In this document: positions 26,215-33,803 of the stretch, one piece after another
Layout: each line of letters begins with the position of its first letter
Position numbering within the stretch: the stretch's first letter is position 1
Source of the DNA: Alphaproteobacteria bacterium BRH_c36
Lineage (GTDB): Bacteria; Pseudomonadota; Alphaproteobacteria; Rhizobiales; Hyphomicrobiaceae
NCBI GenBank assembly: GCA_001516065.1
Contig: LOEV01000170.1
Span: forward strand, 1 to 61,740
Reading direction: 5' to 3'
DNA: 61,740 nt
The notes under the pieces: generated by a model
The model's input: only the letters and a program-made list of their open reading frames with translations
Database searches by the model: none
Told to the model about the DNA's origin: nothing
Program-made: the position numbers and the translations under genes

Positions 26215-27392
26215 TCCCGGGCTTCTCCACCCCGCGTCTGCGCGCGCTGGGGAGCTGGATTGTAGGCTCACTGGTGGCGGTGATCTGCGCAGCTCTTCTG
26301 TTCGCCTGGTCCGGTCTTTACAACATCGCCGCCAGCAGCGGCCACTTGGCGGTAACACGCGCTTTCCTCGAGTTCGGCATGACGAACTCGGTTCGCACTC
26401 AAAGCGCAATGATCGAGGCGCCAAACCTCGTTAACGACGTGGATCGCGTGCGCCTTGGAGCCGGCCACTACCAGGGCGGATGCGCACCATGCCACGGCGC
26501 ACCCGGCGAGCCAGCCAATCCAATAGCCAAGCACATGCTGCCACCGCCACCAACTCTCGCCCCGCATGTAAAAAGGTGGCAAGACAAACACCTCTTCTGG
26601 ATCGTCAAGCACGGCATGAAGTACACGGGTATGCCGGCCTGGGCGAGCCAGGATCGCGACGACGAAGTCTGGGCGGTTGTAGCTTTCCTGCGCCGTCTTC
26701 CCCACTTGACACCCGAAGGCTACCGGGAACTAGCCTACGGCAGTGCCAGCGCGCAGCGCCGCCCCGTGACTGCCTTGCTCTCCTCGGGATCAGACACGCC
26801 CGATATCGCCGCCTGCGCCAAGTGCCACGGCACGAAGAGCGCCGGGCCGACGAGCAGCCTGGTGCCTCGCCTCGCCGGTCAAAGCGAAACCTACCTCGCA
26901 CAGGCACTGCGCGATTACGCAGAAAACAGCCGGCAGAGCGGCATCATGGAGCCAATCGCCGCGGAACTCGATGAGCTGACGGTCAAGGCTGTGGCTGCCT
27001 ACTATGCTGGTCTCGAACGCCACCGGGATCGACAGCCGGAGCCGTCATTAACGGGGGACCACGACGCCGGAGAAAAGATCGCCCGAAATGGTGCTCCCGA
27101 GGAGGCCATTCCATCCTGCTTGTCGTGTCATGGACAAAACGCGGCTGAGCGGTATCCCCGGCTCGCGGGCCAACCGCAGCGTTACCTTGCTCTCCAGCTG
27201 GGTCTGTTTCGAAGTGGCGTACGTGCGAACACCGAGCGAGCCCGAACCATGGCCGCCATCGCCGAACGGTTGAGCGACCGCCAGATCGCGCAAGTAACTG
27301 CCTATTTCGCCAGTCTTCCGCCGTTGTCATTGACGCAAAATATGCGCGATGCGGCTGTTGACGCGCCGGCAAAGCAAGGTGCCCAACGATGA
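26211..27392 (+). CDS. Membrane-anchored triheme cytochrome c
   Basis: 393 residues with one N-terminal membrane helix (WIVGSLVAVICAALLFAWSG) and three c-type haem sites: CAPCH (91-95), CAKCH (202-206) and CLSCH (303-307), each at the start of a cytochrome c domain of about 100 residues with distal Met candidates (GMPAW near residue 141). It likely brings electrons to the caa3 oxidase. It is coupled by 4-base overlaps to the CtaG-like gene before and coxB after. No haem lyase gene is nearby. Confidence 0.88.
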   Translation: MIPGFSTPRLRALGSWIVGSLVAVICAALLFAWSGLYNIAASSGHLAVTRAFLEFGMTNSVRTQSAMIEAPNLVNDVDRVRLGAGHYQGGCAPCHGAPGEPANPIAKHMLPPPPTLAPHVKRWQDKHLFWIVKHGMKYTGMPAWASQDRDDEVWAVVAFLRRLPHLTPEGYRELAYGSASAQRRPVTALLSSGSDTPDIAACAKCHGTKSAGPTSSLVPRLAGQSETYLAQALRDYAENSRQSGIMEPIAAELDELTVKAVAAYYAGLERHRDRQPEPSLTGDHDAGEKIARNGAPEEAIPSCLSCHGQNAAERYPRLAGQPQRYLALQLGLFRSGVRANTERARTMAAIAERLSDRQIAQVTAYFASLPPLSLTQNMRDAAVDAPAKQGAQR

Positions 27393-28381
27393 CGTTTTTC
27401 CAGACATGCCCGGCGCTCATTTTGGCGGCCGTTCTGCTGACCGGCTGCGGCGGGGATCAGTCCGTGCTTTCGCCCTTCAGCGAAAACGCCCGGACGGTGA
27501 ACATCTTAAGTAATGTGCTGTTCATCGGCGGCTTTCTTATCCTGGCCGTGGTCATCGTACTCGCTGGCCTTGCCGTCTTCGGCAGTGCTCATTTGCGTCG
27601 GCGGCTTGCGGGGGAGAATACAGTCGTAGTCGGTGGCCTGGTTTTCCCTTTGGTCACACTGACGCCACTGCTGCTGTACGGTTACGCATTGCTCGGCGCC
27701 GGTCCTGCTCCACTCGATGGCCAGCGCCCGCTCGAAGTCACTGTCATCGGAGAGCAATGGTGGTGGCGCGTCATCTACACGGATTCCGCCGGAAACAGCA
27801 TCCGCAGTGCCAACGAACTGCGCATTCCCGTCGGCCGGCCGGTCAAGCTTTCGCTGAAGACCGCCGACGTCATACACAGCTTCTGGGTCCCGAACCTCGC
27901 CGGCAAGGTCGACATGATCCCCGGCAGGACCAATACCCTTACTCTTTCTGCAGATTCGCCCGGTATCTTTCGCGGCCAATGCGCGGAGTATTGCGGTGGC
28001 GCACACGCGTTGATGGCGTTCAAGGTCGTGGCGCTGCCTGCCAAAGAGTTCGCGACATGGCTTGAAGTTGAACAGTCTCCCGCGCGTGAACCCCAAAGCC
28101 AAGTCGAAAGCGAGGGGCTTGAACTGTTTCTCGCCAATGGCTGCGGCGGCTGCCACAGCGTACGCGGCACTCCCGCGCGCGGCACGGTCGGTCCGGACCT
28201 GACACATGTCGGCGGGCGCAAGACGCTGGCGGCAGGCGTGCTGCCGAATACCGCGGAAAGTATCGCTCGCTGGATCCGTGATAATCAGGAGATCAAGCCC
28301 GAGAACCGGATGCTGCCGTACCGTAGCCTGGAGCCCGCCGAGCTATCGGCCATCTCCTCCTACCTGGCTGGTCTGAGGTGA
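27389..28381 (+). CDS. coxB: Cytochrome c oxidase subunit II with fused cytochrome c
   Basis: 330 residues. A lipoprotein-type signal (LLTGCGGDQS) is followed by two membrane helices, then the cupredoxin domain with aromatic EQWWWRV, IHSFWVPNL and the CuA ligands C198, C202, H206 and M209 in QCAEYCGGAHALM. A C-terminal cytochrome c with CGGCH (252-256) makes it caa3-type. It receives electrons and passes them through CuA to subunit I. The overlaps on both sides show tight coupling. Confidence 0.95.
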   Translation: MTFFQTCPALILAAVLLTGCGGDQSVLSPFSENARTVNILSNVLFIGGFLILAVVIVLAGLAVFGSAHLRRRLAGENTVVVGGLVFPLVTLTPLLLYGYALLGAGPAPLDGQRPLEVTVIGEQWWWRVIYTDSAGNSIRSANELRIPVGRPVKLSLKTADVIHSFWVPNLAGKVDMIPGRTNTLTLSADSPGIFRGQCAEYCGGAHALMAFKVVALPAKEFATWLEVEQSPAREPQSQVESEGLELFLANGCGGCHSVRGTPARGTVGPDLTHVGGRKTLAAGVLPNTAESIARWIRDNQEIKPENRMLPYRSLEPAELSAISSYLAGLR

Positions 28382-29436
28382 GCATGGTCCAGTTCGAGCA
28401 ACTCTCTCTGCCTTTGAACCTTGCGATATTTGCCGTCGCCGCGGGATTCGTGTGGCTCGCCGGTTTCCGTATCTCGCGTTATGCAGACATCATCAGCATC
28501 AAGACGGGGCTCGGCCACGCGCTGCTGGGTCTACTACTCCTCGGCGGCGTTACCTCGCTGCCGGAGCTGGCTGTCACGTTGACGGCATCGATACGGGACA
28601 ACGCCGCACTCGCCGTGAATAATGTCCTTGGTGGCGTTACAATGCAGATTGCTGTGCTTGCTGTCGCGGATGCTGCGATCCGTCATCGCGCGTTGACCTC
28701 CGTCGTTCCCGACTCGGTCGTGCTGCTGCAAGGTTCGCTCAACATCGCGGTCCTGTCACTCGTCGCTTGCGCCGTAATTGTCGGCGATATCGCGATCTTC
28801 GGAGCGGGCCTGTGGACGTGGGGGATACTTGCCGCCTGCATTATGTCTTTTTGGATGCTCGCGAAGGCCGGCAACCGCCAGCCGTGGCTTGCCAACATCG
28901 AGGACGAGGGGGGGCGAAAGGATAAAGACGAAGGAGATTCGAAACCGCACTCCGCCTATGGGCTGAGCTTGAACCAGGTGATCGCACGGGCAGTCGCGGC
29001 GGGCGCGGTCATTCTGGTGGCCGGGTTCCTCGTCACCTTGAGCGGAGAGGTGATCGCCGAACAGACGGGGATTGGACAGAGCTTCGCCGGCGCTGTGCTC
29101 GTGGCGATTTCAACCTCGCTCCCCGAACTCAGCACCGTCCTATCTGCAGTCCGGTTGGGCCTCTTCACCCTGGCGATCTCCGACATCCTCGGCACAAACC
29201 TTTTTGACATTGCATTGCTGTTCGTTGTCGACCTCGTGGCGAGCGGGCCGCCGGTCCTCTCGGTCGTCGGTTCGTTTGCGGCCTTCGCTGCCGTCCTTGG
29301 AATTCTTGTCACAGCTATCTTCCTCGTTGGCCTGGCAGAAAGGCGTGACCGGACATTCCTGCGGTTGGGATGGGACTCTGTCGCCGTGCTTGTCGCCTAT
29401 CTCGGCGGCCTAGTTATTCTCTTTACTCTGCGGTGA
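28378..29436 (+). CDS. CaCA-family cation exchanger (sodium/calcium exchanger-like)
   Basis: 352 residues, about ten membrane helices in two inverted repeats. The alpha-repeats are seen as LGGVTSLPELAVTLTASI with NNVLGGV, and AISTSLPELSTVLSAV with SDILGTNLFD. These carry the acidic ion-binding Glu of CaCA exchangers, which move Ca2+ or another cation against Na+ or H+. A charged loop near residue 180 (DEGGRKDKDEGD) separates the halves. It lies inside the oxidase operon, between subunits II and I; the start is GTG 28378 overlapping the coxB stop, ATG 28384 as alternative. Confidence 0.88.
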   Translation: MSMVQFEQLSLPLNLAIFAVAAGFVWLAGFRISRYADIISIKTGLGHALLGLLLLGGVTSLPELAVTLTASIRDNAALAVNNVLGGVTMQIAVLAVADAAIRHRALTSVVPDSVVLLQGSLNIAVLSLVACAVIVGDIAIFGAGLWTWGILAACIMSFWMLAKAGNRQPWLANIEDEGGRKDKDEGDSKPHSAYGLSLNQVIARAVAAGAVILVAGFLVTLSGEVIAEQTGIGQSFAGAVLVAISTSLPELSTVLSAVRLGLFTLAISDILGTNLFDIALLFVVDLVASGPPVLSVVGSFAAFAAVLGILVTAIFLVGLAERRDRTFLRLGWDSVAVLVAYLGGLVILFTLR

Positions 29437-29440
29437 CCTG

Positions 29441-31987
29441 ATGGACAGACCCGACACAGTCGAGCCAGCGCCAATCAGCCCCGTCCCGCGGCCCGAAGGC
29501 GAACGCGCGATGCTCAAGCGCATTTGGGCAACGCCGAAAGGCCTGAGGCTTGTCACCGCTGTCAATAACAGTGTGATCGGCCTGTTCTACATCGGAACCG
29601 CGTTCCTGTTCTTCGTTCTCGCGGGGTGCCTCGCACTCGTGATGCGCGCACAGCTGGCGGTCGGCGACAACAATCTCGTCTCGCAAGATCTCTACAATCA
29701 GCTTTTCACCGTGCACGGCACCACGATGATGTTCCTATTCGCCGTGCCTGCGGTAGAGGCCCTGGGCGTGATGCTTCTTCCGCAAATGCTGGCTGCCCGC
29801 GACCTCCCCTTCCCTCGGCTCTCTGCATTCGCGATCTGGGCGTACGTGATTGGCGGCCTCGTCTTCTTCTCCACCGTCTTCTACGACCTGGCCCCGAAGG
29901 GCGGCTGGTTCATGTATCCCCCACTGACAAACACTCAGTACTCCCCCGGCGACAATGCCGATTTCTGGCTTCTCGGCATCGGCTTCATCGAAATCTCGGC
30001 GATTGCCGGAGCCATCGAAATCGTGGTCGGCACCCTACGCACGCGGCCGCCCGGCATGACGCTCGACAAGATGCCGATCTTCGCATGGTCCATGCTGATC
30101 TTTGCAGGCATGATCATCTTTGCTTTTCCAGCGGTGATCCTCGCAACCATGCTGCTCGAACTGGAGCGCGCCTTCGGCTGGCCGTTCTTCCTCGCCGAAA
30201 AGGGAGGCGATCCGCTGCTCTGGCAGCATCTGTTCTGGTTCTTCGGCCACCCCGAGGTCTACATCATATTTCTGCCCGCTGCCGGCCTCGTGTCGATGAT
30301 CGTACCCACAATGTGCCGCACGCCGCTCGTCGGCTACCACCTGATCGTCGTCGCCCTGATCGCGACCGGCTTCTTCTCGTTCGGGCTGTGGGTCCACCAC
30401 ATGTTCACGACGGGGATTCCCGCGCTGAGCCTGAGCTTCTTCTCCGCAGCCAGTATGGCGGTCGCAATACCATCGGGCATCCAGGTGTTCGCCTGGATTG
30501 CAACCATGGCTTCGCGCCCGGGAGAGTTGCAATGGACAACGCCGATGCTGTTCGTGCTGGGCTTCCTGTTCATCTTCACGCTTGGCGGATTGACAGGAGT
30601 GATGGTTGCGCTGGTGCCGTTCGACTGGCAGGTGCATGACACGTACTTTGTTGTCGCGCACTTCCACTACGTTCTTGTCGGAGGCATGGTCTTCCCGCTG
30701 TTTGCGACCTTCTATTACTGGACGCCGATGGTCTCGAAGAACATGCTTTCGGAGCGCCTTGGGCGCTGGGTGTTCTGGCTGATGTTTGCGGGATTCAATA
30801 TCACTTTCCTGCCGATGCACTTGACCGGACTGCTGGGCATGCCGCGACGTGTCTGGACATATCCCTCCGCAATGGGCTGGGACGCACTCAATATGGTTTC
30901 CACCGTCGGCGCCTTCATCCTCGCCGGAGGCGTCCTCGTCTTCATTGTCGATTTGTTCCTACGCTTCCGTCCTGGTGAAGGTGGTTCGACGAACCCTTGG
31001 GGCGCGGGCACGCTCGAATGGCTGCCTAACGACGTTTATTGCACGCGCTCTATTCCCCACGTGACGAGCCGTGAACCGCTATGGGATCAACCCGACCTCG
31101 CACGCGAGGTTGAGAGTGGTGGGCACTACCTGCCGGATGCTCCGACCGGTGGCCGCGAGACGATCGTGACTTCCGCCATCGACGCGCGGCCCCAGTATGT
31201 CCTTCAGATGCCCGGCGCGGGCTGGGCGCAAGTTGCTGCTGCAGCGTTCACGGCGGCGTTCTTCCTGCTACTCACGGTCAAAATCGTCGTTCCGGCTATC
31301 ATCTGCGGAATCCTGGCGATCGTGTCGGTTTGGGTGTGGGTGTGGGAACTCGACCCGGGACCGCACAAGGGGCATGTCGATATTGGAGCGGGGATCAAGC
31401 TCCCGTCCTACATGAGCGGGCCGACGTCGCACTCCTGGTGGGCGATGATCGTCTTGATGCTCGTCGCGGCTTCGCTGTATCTCTCCTACGTATTCTCCTA
31501 CCTCTATCTGTGGACCGTTGCGCCGCAGGTCTGGGCGCCAGCGGGTGCTCCCGCGCTTCCTGCGGCCGGATGGCCGGCCGGCTCGGCGCTGCTGTTGATC
31601 TTATCGGTGCTACTCTTCATTGCAGCCGACCGGTCCCTACCGAATACCGGATCGCGCAATCCGGCTTCTCCGCTACTCCTCCTCCTTGGGGCAGCAGCAT
31701 CTGTCGCGGCGGTCGCGGTTGAAATCGTGGGGCACCTCGGCACGGGCTTGCTGCCTACTGCGTCTAGCTACGCAGCCATGGTGTACATGGCCGCGGCGCT
31801 GACGGGTCAGCTCGTCGTCGCAATCGTCGTCATGAGCCTCTTCACGGCGGCGCGCTACTTCACAGGCAAGCTCGACCGAGTGCGCCGGGTGACGTTCGAC
31901 AATACGAAACTGCTCGTCTACTACGCCGCCGCCCAGGGGCTCGTAGGCCTGGTCCTCGTGCATGGCTTCCCGCGGCTTATCGGTTGA
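29441..31987 (+). CDS. Fused cytochrome c oxidase subunit I+III
   Basis: 848 residues. The subunit I part (about 1-560) has FTVHGTTMMFLFAVP, the proton-channel Glu and CuB ligand in FWFFGHPEVYIIFLP, paired CuB histidines in WVHHMFTTG, and haem ligands in VAHFHYVLVGGM. The C-terminal 270 residues form the subunit III-like helices. The fusion is typical of caa3-like oxidases. It is the catalytic core, reducing O2 to water and pumping protons. It starts 4 bases after the exchanger stop. Confidence 0.94.
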   Translation: MDRPDTVEPAPISPVPRPEGERAMLKRIWATPKGLRLVTAVNNSVIGLFYIGTAFLFFVLAGCLALVMRAQLAVGDNNLVSQDLYNQLFTVHGTTMMFLFAVPAVEALGVMLLPQMLAARDLPFPRLSAFAIWAYVIGGLVFFSTVFYDLAPKGGWFMYPPLTNTQYSPGDNADFWLLGIGFIEISAIAGAIEIVVGTLRTRPPGMTLDKMPIFAWSMLIFAGMIIFAFPAVILATMLLELERAFGWPFFLAEKGGDPLLWQHLFWFFGHPEVYIIFLPAAGLVSMIVPTMCRTPLVGYHLIVVALIATGFFSFGLWVHHMFTTGIPALSLSFFSAASMAVAIPSGIQVFAWIATMASRPGELQWTTPMLFVLGFLFIFTLGGLTGVMVALVPFDWQVHDTYFVVAHFHYVLVGGMVFPLFATFYYWTPMVSKNMLSERLGRWVFWLMFAGFNITFLPMHLTGLLGMPRRVWTYPSAMGWDALNMVSTVGAFILAGGVLVFIVDLFLRFRPGEGGSTNPWGAGTLEWLPNDVYCTRSIPHVTSREPLWDQPDLAREVESGGHYLPDAPTGGRETIVTSAIDARPQYVLQMPGAGWAQVAAAAFTAAFFLLLTVKIVVPAIICGILAIVSVWVWVWELDPGPHKGHVDIGAGIKLPSYMSGPTSHSWWAMIVLMLVAASLYLSYVFSYLYLWTVAPQVWAPAGAPALPAAGWPAGSALLLILSVLLFIAADRSLPNTGSRNPASPLLLLLGAAASVAAVAVEIVGHLGTGLLPTASSYAAMVYMAAALTGQLVVAIVVMSLFTAARYFTGKLDRVRRVTFDNTKLLVYYAAAQGLVGLVLVHGFPRLIG

Positions 31988-31995
31988 GGAGAACC

Positions 31996-32406
31996 ATGTC
32001 CGAACGCACAGGCAACGACATAGGCAGGCCGCCCAGGCCCGGCTCCACCATTGGAACGATCGTGTACATACTGCTTGGGCCGATCGTGTGGGCTGCGCAC
32101 TTTACGGCGCTTTACTTCGGTCAATCGGTAATCTGCCAGATCACCGAGTCCGGACGATTGGAGTTGATGAGCCCCGCGATCATACTCGGCATCTGGGTGG
32201 CAACGGCAATCGCGGCAAGTGTATTGGCCATGGCATTGCATTCTCCAGCACGCTTCGAGGTGCTCCTGGGAACGGACGTCTGGCAGGCGGACCAACGCGG
32301 TTTCCATCGCCAGACGATGGCAGTCCTTGCAGGGTTGTCGCTGTTCGCGATTCTAGCCGCGGCCTCCAGCACGCTTTTGATCGATACTTGCGCGGTCCTG
32401 CGCTGA
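31996..32406 (+). CDS. Small three-helix membrane protein of the oxidase operon
   Basis: 136 residues with three to four hydrophobic segments: GTIVYILLGPIVWAAHFTALY, SPAIILGIWVATAIAASVLAM and MAVLAGLSLFAILAAAS. The PIVWAAHF motif in the first helix recurs in small proteins encoded after caa3-type coxAC genes; the function is unknown. ATG 31996 has GAGGAG 4-9 bases upstream and follows the oxidase stop by 8 bases. A role as an oxidase accessory subunit is inferred from position. Confidence 0.7.
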   Translation: MSERTGNDIGRPPRPGSTIGTIVYILLGPIVWAAHFTALYFGQSVICQITESGRLELMSPAIILGIWVATAIAASVLAMALHSPARFEVLLGTDVWQADQRGFHRQTMAVLAGLSLFAILAAASSTLLIDTCAVLR

Positions 32407-32479
32407 TACCAATGAAAGGAGCCGCGGCCTGCCATCAATCTCCGAGTTCGCGCTGGTCCTCGGCTATTCTCTGTTACCC

Positions 32480-33160
32480 GTGGCAGGAAACCTGATCGGG
32501 AGCGCAATGGCCGAGGGTGTCCGCACGCCTGGCTGGGTGCGGGGCGCATCACTGCACGCCGCCGCAGGAATTGCGATAGCGCTGGTGGCCATGGATCTCG
32601 TGCCGCGCGCGCTCGGCGCACTTGAAACGTGGGCCTTAGTCGTCGCGTTCATTTGCGGGGCCGTGGCTTCGGTACTCATTGCGCGCGGAATAAAATGGCT
32701 TCAGGGCAGCCGATCAGACGTTGGGGCGTGGATGGTCTACGCCGCAGTCGGCGCCGACCTGGTCAGCGATGGCTTGATGACCGGCGCCGGCAGCGCCGTC
32801 GGCAGCTCGTTGGGCTTCCTACTTGCTGCAAGCCAGTCTGTCGCCAACATACCGGGAGGATTTGCCGCCGCCGCAAGCCTGCGCGAGAACAATATTCCGC
32901 GCATGCAACGCATTGCCGTCTCCGTGGGAATGGTGGTGCCGGTGAGTGTTTCCGCAATGCTCGGCTTATGGCTGCTTGGCGACGCCGACGTGTTCTACCA
33001 GAAGTCTGCACTCATGGTGATTGTCGGTGTGCTGCTGCTGGCCACAGTCGAGGATGTCATTCCTGAAGGGGACGCTCCGGAACCAAAGCGATGGATTTCT
33101 TCCACAGCCTTCGCAGCGGGGTTCGTGATCTTCGCGCTGCTGTCGGCTGGCATGCGCTGA
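32480..33160 (+). CDS. ZIP-family-like membrane protein lacking typical metal ligands
   Basis: At least 226 residues, about seven membrane helices. It aligns with ZIP transporters, but where these have H-N-x-P-E-G and a second H-E-x-P-E-G, this protein reads ADLVSDGLMTG and SQSVANIPGGFA, so metal transport is doubtful. GTG 32480 begins inside what looks like helix 1; the frame continues upstream as SEFALVLGYSLLP, and AAAGGAG at 32415-32421 is well spaced for a CTG start at 32429. Last gene of the oxidase operon. Confidence 0.68.
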   Translation: MAGNLIGSAMAEGVRTPGWVRGASLHAAAGIAIALVAMDLVPRALGALETWALVVAFICGAVASVLIARGIKWLQGSRSDVGAWMVYAAVGADLVSDGLMTGAGSAVGSSLGFLLAASQSVANIPGGFAAAASLRENNIPRMQRIAVSVGMVVPVSVSAMLGLWLLGDADVFYQKSALMVIVGVLLLATVEDVIPEGDAPEPKRWISSTAFAAGFVIFALLSAGMR

Positions 33161-33413
33161 CAGCATTGCGGGCCATGCCTCTTGCCTCTCCATCGAATGA
33201 TGATGCTTGTACCAGCTGAGCCGCGAAACATTTCCAGCGTTATCGGTTTTCAACGCTGCCTGGATCAGATGTCGATACTGGCCGGGCCGAACGGAACGGT
33301 GGACGGCTGCCGATTGCGGGCGATCCTTGTGTAATCAGCGATGCCGGGTGGAACCATTCCGGTACGCTGGCGTTTTATTTGATCCAACGAAATCATGAGG
33401 GAGGAAGTTCACG

Positions 33414-33563
33414 ATGAAGCGTGGCGCTCACGACGAACCAGTTCTCGAGCCGACCGAAGCCCGTCAGGGACGTCGCAGGGGAGTGATTTGGATCCTAATC
33501 ATTTCCCTGGCGTTGGCGCTGGTTGCTTGGGCTGTCACGCACTTCCTTTACGCACCGTCGTAG
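33414..33563 (+). CDS. Small single-span membrane protein, 49 residues
   Basis: ATG 33414 to TAG 33561: a charged head (MKRGAHDEPVLEPTEARQGR) and then one membrane helix IWILIISLALALVAWAVTHF with a short tail YAPS. GAGGAAG lies 6-12 bases before the ATG. No family recognised. It stands alone between the oxidase and nos operons. The flanks 33161-33413 and 33564-33736 hold nothing else recognisable. Confidence 0.55.
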   Translation: MKRGAHDEPVLEPTEARQGRRRGVIWILIISLALALVAWAVTHFLYAPS

Positions 33564-33736
33564 TCGGTAAAAACAGGCCGTCAAAGACCGTCCGCCAGCT
33601 GCTGGTGCTCAGCGGTCAACGGCCGCGCCCCGCGGACGAACCGAGGGCGGCAATCTATCGGCGTCCGCAGTTTGCCCGAGACATAATCTGTGCGAGCGTG
33701 CAGTTGCTTGACCATTTTACCGGACGGCAGATTCAC

Positions 33737-33750
33737 TAAACATAAGTCAA
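33737..33750 (+). promoter_or_regulatory. Weak FNR/DNR-type box before nosR
   Basis: TAAAC-ATAA-GTCAA matches the TTGAC-N4-GTCAA pattern fully in the right half and at three of five positions in the left. Its centre is 60.5 bases before the nosR start, the same distance as the clear box at 53688 to its gene, which supports it. nos operons are usually activated by FNR/DNR/NnrR proteins. Confidence 0.4.
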
Positions 33751-33803
33751 GCATTCCAACGTTCCTGCGCCTAGGATAGCGGCTGGGACCGGAGAGGCCG
33801 ATC

